Source of the DNA: JBQCEE01 sp051960575 | Lineage (GTDB): Bacteria > Actinomycetota > Actinomycetes > Mycobacteriales > Jatrophihabitantaceae | Reading direction: 5' to 3' | NCBI RefSeq assembly: GCF_051960575.1 | Contig: NZ_JBQCEE010000039.1 | Location: 1 to 13,880 of the forward strand | Length of the DNA stretch: 13,880 nucleotides | Shown: piece after piece, positions 1-7,075 of the stretch | Position numbering within the stretch: position 1 is the first letter of the stretch | Layout of the letters: every line of letters begins with the position of its first letter | Notes under the pieces: generated by a model | Told to the model about the DNA's origin: nothing | What the model saw: only the letters and a program-made list of their open reading frames with translations | The model's database searches: none | Position numbers and translations under genes: made by a program

Positions 1-1287
1 CTCGCAGACGCGCAGGCCGCGGGCCAGGTCGCGGGTGAAGACGTAGCCGGTGAGTCCCATCTCGGACGCGTTGGCCAGCGCGATCGCGTCCTCGTCGTCC
101 CTGACCGGGATGATCGGCGCGACCGGGCCGAAGATCTCGTCGACCGCGACGGGCGACGAGCGCGGCACGTCGACGAGCACCGTCGGCGGCACGAAGAACC
201 CGGCGCCGTCGTGCCGGTGGCCGCCGATGAGCGCCCGCGCGCCTGCGGCCACCGACCGCTCGATCTTGTCGACGATGCCGTCGGCCGCGCGCCGGTTGAC
301 CATCGGGCCGAGCTCGGTGTCCGGCGACGTGCCCGGCCCCATGCGCAGCCCCGCCATGCGCTCGGCCAGCCGGCGTCCGAACTCGTCCGCCACCGACTCG
401 GCGACCAGGAAGCGGTTGGCCGCGGTGCAGGCCTGCCCGCCGTTGCGCATCTTGGCGAGCATCGCGCCCTCGACGGCCAGGTCGAGGTCGGCGTCGTCGA
501 GCACGAGGAACGGGTCGTTGCCGCCGAGCTCCATCGAGCAGTTCACGATGCGGTCGGCAGCCTGCTTCAGCAGCAGCCGCCCGACGTTCGTCGAGCCGGT
601 GAACGACAGCTTGCACACGCGGGCGTCGGCGAGCGCGACGTCGACCAGCTCGGCCGGGCGGTCGGTGGTGACGACGTTGACCACGCCTGCGGGCGCGCCG
701 GCGTCGTGCAGGATCTGCGCGAGCAGCAGGGCGGTGTACGGGGTGTCCTCGGCCGGCTTCAGGACGAAGGTGCAGCCCGCCGCGAGCGCGGGGCCGATCT
801 TGCGGGTCGCCATGGCCGCGGGGAAGTTCCACGGCGTCAGCAGCAGGCAGACCCCGACGGGCCGGCGGAAGGTCAGGATGCGGTTCGTGCCCGACGGCGC
901 CGTGCGCAGTTCGCCGCCCACGCGCACCGCCTCCTCGGCGAACCAGCGGAAGAACTCGGCCGCGTAGGCCACCTCGCCCCGCGCGTCGGTGAGCGACTTG
1001 CCCATCTCGAGCGACATGAGGTGCGCGATCTCGTCGGTGCGCTCGATCATGGCGGCGAACGCCCGGCGCAGCACCTCCGCGCGCTCGCGCGGCGCGGTGG
1101 CCGCCCAGCCCGGCAGCGCACCCGCCGCCGCGTCGACGGCCGCCCCCACGTCGTCGGCGCCGGCGCGCGGCACGTCGCCGAGCGGCTCGCCGGTCGACGG
1201 GTCGAGCACCGCGAACGACCCGCCGGAGCCGTCGCGCCAGGTGCCGCCGATGAACTGCTGGGTGGGGATGCCGGCCGGCAACGTCAT
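1..1287 (-). CDS. NAD(P)-dependent aldehyde dehydrogenase, succinate-semialdehyde type (C-terminus cut by window edge)
   Basis: Oxidises an aldehyde to its acid with NAD(P)+; the closest family resemblance is to cytosolic GabD-type succinate-semialdehyde dehydrogenases. The visible 429 residues cover most of a roughly 455-480 residue family member. The frame is still open at base 1, so about 30-50 residues are missing. Visible landmarks are the cofactor-loop motif TPWNFP (151-156), LKPAEDTP (176-183), FTGST (229-233), the general-base Glu253 in MELGGNDPF, and the nucleophile Cys287 in GGQACTAANR. The 34-residue Glu-Cys spacing is canonical. EIFGPVAPI (384-392) is also present. The ATG at 1287 has AGGAG about 6 bases upstream on the minus strand, which fixes the start. 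It diverges from the hydrolase at 1381. The true aldehyde is not determined; the ALDH assignment is very secure, the substrate is not. Confidence 0.93.
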   Translation of the reverse strand, partial: MTLPAGIPTQQFIGGTWRDGSGGSFAVLDPSTGEPLGDVPRAGADDVGAAVDAAAGALPGWAATAPRERAEVLRRAFAAMIERTDEIAHLMSLEMGKSLTDARGEVAYAAEFFRWFAEEAVRVGGELRTAPSGTNRILTFRRPVGVCLLLTPWNFPAAMATRKIGPALAAGCTFVLKPAEDTPYTALLLAQILHDAGAPAGVVNVVTTDRPAELVDVALADARVCKLSFTGSTNVGRLLLKQAADRIVNCSMELGGNDPFLVLDDADLDLAVEGAMLAKMRNGGQACTAANRFLVAESVADEFGRRLAERMAGLRMGPGTSPDTELGPMVNRRAADGIVDKIERSVAAGARALIGGHRHDGAGFFVPPTVLVDVPRSSPVAVDEIFGPVAPIIPVRDDEDAIALANASEMGLTGYVFTRDLARGLRVCE

Positions 1288-1380
1288 GCAGGTCTCCTGG
1301 AACTCGCACGGCTGAGATGTGCGACAAGCTTGCCACCCTCCGGTCTTGCCAAGTCGAGTGCACGACTGTTCACTGGACGG
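1288..1380. promoter_or_regulatory. Divergent intergenic promoter region with two short palindromes
   Basis: These 93 bp separate the minus-strand aldehyde dehydrogenase from the plus-strand hydrolase and must hold both promoters. They contain the 8-bp palindrome CAAGCTTG (1325-1332) and the 9-bp odd palindrome CTTGCCAAG (1344-1352), so the CAAG/CTTG element occurs twice about 20 bp apart. That layout would suit a dimeric regulator or a pair of half-sites. No convincing -35/-10 pair is visible, and the hydrolase ATG has only a weak GGACGG leader. The regulatory role is inference. Confidence 0.4.
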
Positions 1381-2685
1381 ATGCGACCCGACGAGATCCG
1401 CGACGCCGGCGCCCTGACGAGCACGGCGCTGTCCGAGCTCACCGAGGTGGCCCGCGACATGCACAAGGCCATCGCCGGACGGCTCTTCGGCCTGGCCGGG
1501 CGGCCCGGGCAGGCCATCGGGCTCGTGCACGACGGCATCGCCGCGATCGCCTACGAGTCGACGCGGCTCGGCCTCAAGTACGGTCCGGCGGCCGCGGGAC
1601 TCGTCGGCAGCTACGTGCGTGACGAGCAGGCGCCGTCGGCCCACGACGCGCCGAAGGGACGCCTGGTGCTCGGCGCCCTCAACGGCTTCTGGGGCGACCG
1701 CATCGCCGACGAGCGCGACGCCCTCGCCCCCGTGCTGCGCGCCCGCCTGCACGACGGCGCGCTGCGGCGCGTCCCGGCCAATCTCGCGTGGGACGCCCGC
1801 GAGACGGCCACCGGGCGGCTCGTGCTCTTCGCCCACGGCCTCTGCGAGACCGATCAGTTCTGGTGGCTCGGCGCCGAGCGGAACTGGGGCGACGCCGACG
1901 TCACCTACGGCCGCAAGCTGCACGAGGACGACGGCTGGACACCGCTCTACCTCACCTACAACACCGGCGCGCACATCTCGGCCAACGGCGCTGAGCTCGC
2001 CTGGCTCATCGGCGCGATCGTCGACGAGTGGCCGGTGCCCGTCACCGAGATCGCGCTCGTGGGGCACTCGATGGGCGGGCTGGTCGTGCGCAGCGCGGCG
2101 CACCAGGCCGACGAGCAGGGCCTGCCCTGGGTGCGGCACCTCACCCACGTGGTCGGGCTCGGCACGCCGCACATGGGCGCCCCGCTCGAGCGGTTCGCCA
2201 ACTGGGGCACGCACCGGCTCGCGCGGTTCCCCGAGACGCGCCCGCTGGCGCAATGGCTCAACCGGCGCAGCGTCGGCATCAAGGACCTGCGCTACGGCTC
2301 GTTCATCGAGGCCGACTGGGACGGCCACGACCTCGACGAACTGCTCACCGACCGCTGCACCGACGCGCAGCTGGTGCCCGGCGTCGCGTACTCGATGGTG
2401 AGCGCGACGCTGTCGCGCGAGCCGGAGGGGATCTTCGCCCACGACCTGCTCGTGGCGCACACGAGCGCGCACGGCCGGGGCCGGCGCGAGGGCGACCGGT
2501 CGATCCCGTTCGAGACCGACCGCGCCTTCCACATCGGCGGGCGGCGCCACCACTTCCACCTGCTGAACGACCCGGCCGTCTACGAGCAGCTCCGGACGTG
2601 GCTCTCGGGCGAGGTGCCGGTGCCCGTCGCCCGCGATTCCCGGCGGCGTGCGCCACGCGCGTGGCGGCGGCGGCGCACGGCCTGA
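1381..2685 (+). CDS. Alpha/beta hydrolase, lipase/esterase type (PGAP1-like)
   Basis: 434-residue predicted serine hydrolase, likely acting on esters or lipids in the cytoplasm; no signal peptide or clear membrane anchor is seen. The hydrolase fold occupies the C-terminal two thirds. Its landmarks are the oxyanion-hole HG at 152-153 (LVLFAHGLCE), the nucleophile elbow GHSMGG with Ser230, a GLGTPHMGAP segment after it (typical of triacylglycerol-lipase/PGAP1 relatives), and a late HFHLLNDPAVYEQL segment whose His391 is the likely catalytic base. The first about 140 residues form a helical, Ala/Gly-rich region that I cannot assign. The ATG at 1381 is chosen because reading further upstream would run antisense through the aldehyde dehydrogenase. 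The Shine-Dalgarno sequence is weak (GGACGG touching the ATG), so a leaderless transcript is possible. The last about 20 residues are Arg-rich. Substrate unknown. Confidence 0.85.
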   Translation: MRPDEIRDAGALTSTALSELTEVARDMHKAIAGRLFGLAGRPGQAIGLVHDGIAAIAYESTRLGLKYGPAAAGLVGSYVRDEQAPSAHDAPKGRLVLGALNGFWGDRIADERDALAPVLRARLHDGALRRVPANLAWDARETATGRLVLFAHGLCETDQFWWLGAERNWGDADVTYGRKLHEDDGWTPLYLTYNTGAHISANGAELAWLIGAIVDEWPVPVTEIALVGHSMGGLVVRSAAHQADEQGLPWVRHLTHVVGLGTPHMGAPLERFANWGTHRLARFPETRPLAQWLNRRSVGIKDLRYGSFIEADWDGHDLDELLTDRCTDAQLVPGVAYSMVSATLSREPEGIFAHDLLVAHTSAHGRGRREGDRSIPFETDRAFHIGGRRHHFHLLNDPAVYEQLRTWLSGEVPVPVARDSRRRAPRAWRRRRTA

Positions 2686-2740
2686 TCGGCCGCGTCCGGT
2701 TCGAGATGTGCACCGGGCCGACCTGTGGTGTAGTCCGGGG
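2686..2740 (+). promoter_or_regulatory. Short intergenic region, possible leaderless -10 element
   Basis: The 55 bp between the hydrolase stop and the SnoaL-like ATG contain TGTAGT at 2729-2734, which lies exactly at -12 to -7 if transcription starts at the A of the ATG (2741). This matches the actinobacterial -10 pattern TANNNT at only some positions, and no clear -35 is seen. The alternative is simple read-through from the hydrolase, with GGGG next to the ATG as a poor ribosome site. Confidence 0.25.
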
Positions 2741-3214
2741 ATGGACGCGACGACCCTGGCCGAGCTGTCCGCGCTGAAGTACCGCTACCTGCGCTGCGTC
2801 GACCTCAAGGACTGGGACGGCCTCGCCGACACGCTCACCGCCGACGTCGACGCGAGCTACGGCGACCGGCTCGCCTTCACCGGGCGCGACGCGGTCGTCG
2901 ACTACATGCGCTCGACGCTCGGCCCGCAGATCATCACCGTGCACCAGGTGCACCACCCCGAACTCAGCGCCGACGGTGACGTCGCCACCGGCCGCTGGTA
3001 CCTCGACGACCGCGTGCTCGTGCTCGAGCACCGCCTGCTCATCACCGGCGCGGCCTTCTATGAGGACACCTACCGACGTGAGGCCGACGGGCGCTGGCGC
3101 ATCGCGCGCACCGGCTACATCCGCAGCTACGAGGCGATGGAACCGCTCCCCGAGGGCTGGCAGCTCACCGCGAACCGGTGGGCGGAGGCGGCCGCCGGGC
3201 AGGGATCATCGTGA
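2741..3214 (+). CDS. SnoaL-like / NTF2-fold protein
   Basis: 157-residue single-domain protein of the SnoaL/NTF2-like superfamily, which includes bile-acid 7alpha-dehydratase-like and ketosteroid-isomerase-like enzymes. Evidence is the length, the opening helix pattern LSALKYRYLRCVDLKDWDGLADTL (quoted here only as a pattern: a Y-R-Y-x-R-x-V-D start followed by D-W-D-x-L), and the late strand pair EDTYRREADGRWRIART (108-124), the usual end of the cone fold. Many relatives are described only as nuclear transport factor 2 family proteins. A catalytic role (dehydratase or isomerase on a lipid or steroid-like ring) is possible, but no residue here proves it. The stop overlaps the next start by four bases (GTGA), so the two are translationally coupled. 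Confidence 0.8.
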   Translation: MDATTLAELSALKYRYLRCVDLKDWDGLADTLTADVDASYGDRLAFTGRDAVVDYMRSTLGPQIITVHQVHHPELSADGDVATGRWYLDDRVLVLEHRLLITGAAFYEDTYRREADGRWRIARTGYIRSYEAMEPLPEGWQLTANRWAEAAAGQGSS

Positions 3215-3687
3215 AGGCCAAACCCGATGGCCTCGACGCGCCGTATGTCACGAAGGTGTTGAAGTACATGGGCCTGGCCCACACGCGTCTCTACCGCCTC
3301 ACCGGCGGTCGGCTCGGCCGCACCTGGCGGGTCGGCAGCGGACTGCGCCAACCGGCACCCGTCTGTCTGCTCACGACCACGGGCCGCAAGACCGGCCGGC
3401 CGCGCACCGTGCCGCTGGTCTACTTCGAGGATGACGGGGACATCGTCTTCATCGCCTCGCAGGGCGGCCGGGCCGAGAACCCGATGTGGTACGGCAACCT
3501 CGTCGCGAACCCCGAGGTCGAGATCGAGATCGGACGCGACAAGCGGGCCTACCGCGCCCGCACGGCCACCGGCGCCGAGCGGGCCCGGCTCTGGCGCCGG
3601 GCGGTGGCGGTGTACGCCGACTACGACAACTACCAGTCGTTGACCGAGCGCGAGATCCCCGTCGTCGTCTGCGAACCGATCACCTGA
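3211..3687 (+). CDS. Deazaflavin (F420)-dependent nitroreductase family protein
   Basis: 158-residue protein of the Ddn/FDOR-A type (nitroreductase family deazaflavin-dependent oxidoreductase), a split beta-barrel that binds F420H2 and reduces quinones, nitro compounds or other enones, often near the membrane. The family signature is visible in order: LLTTTGRKTGRPRTVPLVY (50-68), then a D-G-D-I-V-F-I-A-S-Q-G-G turn and NPMWYGNLVANPEVEIEIG (92-110), which in this family lines the F420 pocket. The start is GTG at 3211, preceded by AGGGA and overlapping the stop of the SnoaL-like gene by four bases. A Met-rich or hydrophobic N-terminal anchor is not obvious. Presence of this family implies that the host makes F420. 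The natural substrate cannot be told from sequence. Confidence 0.9.
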   Translation: MKAKPDGLDAPYVTKVLKYMGLAHTRLYRLTGGRLGRTWRVGSGLRQPAPVCLLTTTGRKTGRPRTVPLVYFEDDGDIVFIASQGGRAENPMWYGNLVANPEVEIEIGRDKRAYRARTATGAERARLWRRAVAVYADYDNYQSLTEREIPVVVCEPIT

Positions 3688-3690
3688 ACC

Positions 3691-3755
3691 ACCGCTTGTC
3701 CCCCGCCCCAGTCGTTCCCGGGGCCTCCGGATGACTGGGGCTGGGGACAAGCGGT
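3691..3755. terminator. Long inverted repeat between convergent genes, likely bidirectional terminator
   Basis: The left arm 3691-3713 and right arm 3733-3755 are reverse complements over 23 bases with one mismatch (C at 3704 against the T at 3742), and enclose a 19-base loop. The structure lies 3 bases after the nitroreductase stop and 4 bases before the aldehyde dehydrogenase stop, so it fits exactly between two convergent genes. There is no T-tract on either side, which is usual for GC-rich actinomycete terminators. Confidence 0.75.
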
Positions 3756-3759
3756 TCGT

Positions 3760-5328
3760 TCAGCGCAGGCCGGTGCGGCGGAGCAGGTCGTTGCCGACGC
3801 GCATGGCGGTGGCGAAGTGCTCCTTCGGCAGCCAAGCCGGGGCGTCGAGCGGCACGACGGCCTGGGCGACCGTCTGCGCCTCGGTGTACTTGAGCAGCCC
3901 CTCGGCGCCGTGCCGGCGGCCGACGCCGGAGTTGCCCATGCCGCCCATCGGCGCGTCGATGCTCGCGTAGGCCGCGCCGAAGCCGTCGTTGACGTTCACC
4001 GTGCCGGCGCGCAGCCGCGCCCCCACCTCGCGCGCCCGCTTGGTGTTGCGGCCCCACACCGAGGCGTTCAGGCCGTACTCGGTGTCGTTGGCGAGCGCGA
4101 CGGCCTCGTCGACGTCGTCGTACGCGCGCACGGTCACGACCGGCCCGAACGTCTCGTTGCGGAAGCAGCGCATGCCCTCGGTGACGCCGGCGAGCACGGT
4201 CGGCTCGAAAAAGCTCGGGCCGAGGTCGGGCCGGGCGCGCCCACCGACCAGCGCGGTGGCGCCGCGCTCGAGCGCGTCGTCGACGTGTGCGGTGACGGTG
4301 ACGAGCTGGCGCGGCGAGATGAGCGAGCCGATGTCGGCGCCGTAGTTGTAGCCGGGGCCGACGGCGAGCGCGCGCGTGGCCTCGACCAGCTGCTCGACGA
4401 ACTCGTCGTGGATGCTGCGGTGCACGTACAACCGCTCGATGCACAGGCAGACCTGGCCCGCGTTGGCGAAGGCGGCGGTGAGCGCCCCGGGCACGGTCGC
4501 GCCGAGGTCGGCGTCGGGCAGCACGATCATCGGGTTCTTGCCGCCGAGCTCGAGCGAGTAGCCGATCAGCCGGCCGGCCGCGCGCGACGCCACCGCGCGC
4601 CCCGTGGCGGTCGAGCCGGTGAAGCCGACGTAGTCGCAGGTGTCGACCACCGCGCCCCCGGTCACCGGGCCGTCGCCGACGACGATCTGGAACAGCTCGC
4701 GCGGCAGTCCGGCGCGGATCAGCAGCTCGCGTCCGAACAGCACGGTGAGCGGTGTCTGCGCGTCCGGCTTCAGCACCACGGCGTTCCCGGCGAGCAGCGC
4801 GGGCAGCGAGTCGGACAGGCCGAGTGCGAAGGGGAAGTTCCAGGGACTGATGATGCCGACGACGCCCTTGGGCTGGCGCAGCTCCTGCACCTTCACCATG
4901 AGCGGGAACAGCCCGGCCCGGGCCTGCGGCGCGAGCAGTGCCTCGGCGGTGCGCACGTAGTACCGGCCGGTCAGCACCGGCTCGAAGGCCTCGATCTCGG
5001 CGTGGAACCGTGCCTTGCCCGTCTCGGCCTGGATGAGGTCGAGGATCGTGTCGCGCTCCTTCGCAACCTCCTTCAGCCAACGTTCGACGACACCGACCCG
5101 CTGCCTCACCGGGACCTGTGCCCACGCCCGCTGGGCGCGTCGGGCCCGCTCGACGGCGGCGGCGACGTCGTCGGGTGTCGCGGTCGGGACGTCGACGAGC
5201 GGTCGGCCGGTGAAGACCTCCACGACCGTGGAGGGTGCACCGTGTCCCGCCGCCTCGTGGGCGAGACGCTTGAGCAGGACGTCGGTGAGGCGGTCAGGGC
5301 GCTCGACCGTGGGCAGCGTGGCGGTCAT
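3760..5328 (-). CDS. Succinate-semialdehyde dehydrogenase-like aldehyde dehydrogenase (GabD2 type)
   Basis: 522-residue aldehyde dehydrogenase; oxidises an aldehyde to the acid with NAD(P)+. It resembles the actinobacterial succinic semialdehyde dehydrogenase (GabD2-like) group: SPWNFP in the cofactor loop, FTGSTATGR, general-base Glu260 in LELGGKNP, nucleophile Cys294 in NAGQVCLCIERLYVH (Glu-Cys spacing 34) and ETFGPVV near the end. A second Cys two residues after the nucleophile is visible. The ATG at 5328 is chosen over the in-frame ATG 12 codons upstream, because that one lies inside the SDR gene, whereas 5328 follows the SDR stop by four bases. It is the last gene of the 7038-3760 unit, and probably oxidises an aldehyde made by the SDR. 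It is only distantly similar to the dehydrogenase at 1-1287. Actual substrate uncertain. Confidence 0.92.
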   Translation of the reverse strand: MTATLPTVERPDRLTDVLLKRLAHEAAGHGAPSTVVEVFTGRPLVDVPTATPDDVAAAVERARRAQRAWAQVPVRQRVGVVERWLKEVAKERDTILDLIQAETGKARFHAEIEAFEPVLTGRYYVRTAEALLAPQARAGLFPLMVKVQELRQPKGVVGIISPWNFPFALGLSDSLPALLAGNAVVLKPDAQTPLTVLFGRELLIRAGLPRELFQIVVGDGPVTGGAVVDTCDYVGFTGSTATGRAVASRAAGRLIGYSLELGGKNPMIVLPDADLGATVPGALTAAFANAGQVCLCIERLYVHRSIHDEFVEQLVEATRALAVGPGYNYGADIGSLISPRQLVTVTAHVDDALERGATALVGGRARPDLGPSFFEPTVLAGVTEGMRCFRNETFGPVVTVRAYDDVDEAVALANDTEYGLNASVWGRNTKRAREVGARLRAGTVNVNDGFGAAYASIDAPMGGMGNSGVGRRHGAEGLLKYTEAQTVAQAVVPLDAPAWLPKEHFATAMRVGNDLLRRTGLR

Positions 5329-5332
5329 CGGC

Positions 5333-6166
5333 TCAGAGTCCCGCCGCCCGCTTCTCGTAGGCATCGCGTTCGGGGGCGTGGGCCGCGGCGATCATGACGG
5401 TGTCGCTCTTCACCAGGCGTCCGAACGCCTCCATCGGGCCGCGCGGGAACAGCCGCATCACCTTGGTCATGCCGTTGATCGCCTTCGGCACGTAGACGTC
5501 GAAGTGCGGGCGGTGCAGCGCGTCGAGGATCGCGGCCGCGACGTCCTCGGGCGACGACGACTTCATCAACGGGTGGTCCTTCACCCCGTCGGTGAGCTCG
5601 GTGCGCACGATCGCCGGCATGACGCACGAGACCTCGATGCCGGTGCCGTGCAGTTCGAGGTGCAGCGCCTCGCTCAGCCCGACGACCGCGTGCTTGGTGG
5701 CGCAGTACGTGGCGACCCCCGGGAAGCCGAACTTGCCGGCGGCGGACGCGACGTTGACCAGGTGGCCGCGGCCGCGGGGCTTCATGCGGCGCACCGCCTC
5801 CTGGCTGCCGTGCACGACGGCGCGCAGGTTGATGGCGATCTGCCGGTCGATCGAGGCCGCCGACTCCTCGTCGAACTCGACCACCGGCATGATGCCGGCG
5901 TTGTTGATCAGGATGTCGAGCGGCCCCAGGTCGTGCTCGACCGCGTCGAGGACAGCAGTGAACGCGGCGGAGTCGGTCACGTCGAGCTGGTAGGCGACGG
6001 CGCCGCCGATGTCCTTGGCGGTGCGCTCGGCGAGCTCGAGGTCGAGGTCGGCGATGGCGACGCGGACCCCGTCGCGGGCGAGGGCGCGTGCCGTGGCGGC
6101 GCCGATGCCCCGGGCGCCACCGGTGACGAGGGCGACGCTGCCGGTGAGGTCTTTGCTGCGGGCCAT
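5333..6166 (-). CDS. Short-chain dehydrogenase/reductase (SDR), classical type
   Basis: 277-residue NAD(P)-dependent alcohol/ketone oxidoreductase. The Rossmann glycine motif TGGARGIG is at 15-22. Asp40 at the end of the second strand (AIADLD) favours NAD(H) over NADP(H). NNAG is at 88-91, and the catalytic set is Asn113, Ser141 (NVASAAG), Tyr154 and Lys158 (YCATK). The C-terminal part (FDVYVPKAINGMTKVMRLFP) is longer than in small SDRs and resembles lipid-acting SDRs of mycobacteria, including those joined to hydrolases in EphD-like proteins. The ATG at 6166 has AGGAG 7 bases upstream, so independent translation is well supported. However, the hydrolase frame upstream stays open for 190 bases into this gene (see the overlap finding). 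The aldehyde dehydrogenase follows after four bases. Confidence 0.92.
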   Translation of the reverse strand: MARSKDLTGSVALVTGGARGIGAATARALARDGVRVAIADLDLELAERTAKDIGGAVAYQLDVTDSAAFTAVLDAVEHDLGPLDILINNAGIMPVVEFDEESAASIDRQIAINLRAVVHGSQEAVRRMKPRGRGHLVNVASAAGKFGFPGVATYCATKHAVVGLSEALHLELHGTGIEVSCVMPAIVRTELTDGVKDHPLMKSSSPEDVAAAILDALHRPHFDVYVPKAINGMTKVMRLFPRGPMEAFGRLVKSDTVMIAAAHAPERDAYEKRAAGL

Positions 6167-7038
6167 GCGGGATCTCCTGTCGACGACGGACGGGTCTGAC
6201 TGGCACGGTCGGCGAACTCGACGATGAGCTCGGCGACCAGGTCTGGACGCTCGACCTGCGGGCAGTGCCCGAGGCGCGGCAGCACCCTGAGTTCACTCCC
6301 GGGCAGCGCGGCATGCAAGCGTCGGCTCGAGCGTGTCGGGATGACGCGGTCGCGCGCACCGTGCGCGACGAGCACCGGGCAGGTGATGCGGTCGAGGGTG
6401 TAGAAGTCGGGCGCGGCGAGGGCGAGCTCGCGCACCTCGCGCAGCACCGGCCACGGCGTGCCGCCGGCGAGCAGGTACTCGGCGATGCCGCGCAGCTGCG
6501 CCCGGCCGGCCCGCGGGCTGGTCGGGTACATGATGCGCGCGCCCGCGCCGAGCACCACGCGACGCGCGAGCTCCGCCGGGAAGCGCGGGTCGCGCGCGGC
6601 CAGGCGCAGCAGCCAGGGCTCGTCCGGGGTGGTGAGCATGCGCTGCGTCCAGTGGCCGCCGTGGGTCGGTTCGCTGAGCGTGACGACGCCGGCGACCGGC
6701 AGGGTCGGGTCGGCCGCGGCACGCAGGGCGGCCACGCAGCCGAGCGAGTTGCCCACGAGCACCACCGGGCCGCCGACGTGGGCGATCAGCGCGCGCATCG
6801 CGACGTCGAGGGCGGGCACGATCGGGCCGTCCGGTCGCGGCGCCGCGTGACCGAAGCCCGGAAGATCGACCGCGACCGCACGGCGGCCCCTCGCAGCCAG
6901 GTGGCGCAGCACCCCGCGCCAGGTGTCGGCCCGGTCGCTGTAGCCGTGCAGCAGCAGGATCGGCGGGCCGTCGCCGTGGGTCTCGAGCAGCCGGGTGCGT
7001 CCCGTGGGAGGATCGAGCCACGCCACCGAGGTCACCAT
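5977..7038 (-). CDS. Alpha/beta hydrolase with out-of-frame C-terminal tail overlapping the SDR gene
   Basis: Predicted serine hydrolase of the epoxide-hydrolase/esterase fold, first gene of the TetR-linked unit. The oxyanion motif LLLHGYSD is at 28-35, with nucleophile Ser98 in VGNSLG, acid Asp230 in AHGARDRVIP and base His258 in LGHCPQ. The folded domain ends near residue 279 (EFADRA). From there the frame runs on without stop for about 74 residues of Ser/Pro/Ala-rich sequence. Most of that tail lies antiphase over the start of the SDR gene (5977-6166), so it may be an artefact of a frameshift, or a real overlap. The start is placed at the ATG at 7038, at the edge of the operator palindrome; GTG at 7035 is an equal alternative, and an ATG at 7068 would translate the operator. 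No ribosome site is visible, so a leaderless transcript is likely. The nucleophile is Ser, not the Asp of true epoxide hydrolases, so an esterase is more likely. Confidence 0.8.
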   Translation of the reverse strand: MVTSVAWLDPPTGRTRLLETHGDGPPILLLHGYSDRADTWRGVLRHLAARGRRAVAVDLPGFGHAAPRPDGPIVPALDVAMRALIAHVGGPVVLVGNSLGCVAALRAAADPTLPVAGVVTLSEPTHGGHWTQRMLTTPDEPWLLRLAARDPRFPAELARRVVLGAGARIMYPTSPRAGRAQLRGIAEYLLAGGTPWPVLREVRELALAAPDFYTLDRITCPVLVAHGARDRVIPTRSSRRLHAALPGSELRVLPRLGHCPQVERPDLVAELIVEFADRASQTRPSSTGDPAWPAAKTSPAASPSSPVAPGASAPPRHAPSPATGSASPSPTSTSSSPSAPPRTSAAPSPTSST

Positions 7039-7069
7039 GTCACATACCGTCCAGACCGTATGTAACATG
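7036..7069. promoter_or_regulatory. TetR-type palindromic operator between divergent genes
   Basis: The central 22 bp (7042-7063) begin ACATAC and end GTATGT, with 9 of 11 base pairs symmetric. The symmetry extends outward through CATGT/ACATG to a 34-bp element with 14 of 17 pairs matching. The hydrolase start codon (7038-7036, minus) and an in-frame TetR-gene ATG (7067-7069, plus) sit at its two outer ends. TAACAT at 7063-7068 fits a -10 box for a leaderless TetR transcript starting near 7076. Size and position are typical of autoregulatory TetR sites that also control the divergent gene. Confidence 0.7.
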
Positions 7070-7075
7070 ACTCGG

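Noticed and set aside
1325..1352. KstR2-type cholesterol operator
   Set aside because: The KstR2 pattern needs CAAG and CTTG spaced by two bases in one site; here CAAGCTTG has no spacer, and CTTG...CAAG is in the opposite order.
211..1380. Upstream extension of the 1381 hydrolase frame by about 390 codons
   Set aside because: It runs antisense through the aldehyde dehydrogenase, is Arg/Ala/His-rich low-complexity sequence, and has no domain; it is an artefact of GC-rich DNA.
3817..5397. Long plus-strand open frame opposite the GabD2-like gene
   Set aside because: Low-complexity Arg/Val/Gly/His composition typical of antisense frames; the minus strand carries a full aldehyde dehydrogenase with all catalytic residues.
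5977..7038. True epoxide hydrolase assignment for the first gene of the TetR-linked unit
   Set aside because: The nucleophile position is Ser98 (GNSLG), not the Asp expected in alpha/beta-fold epoxide hydrolases.
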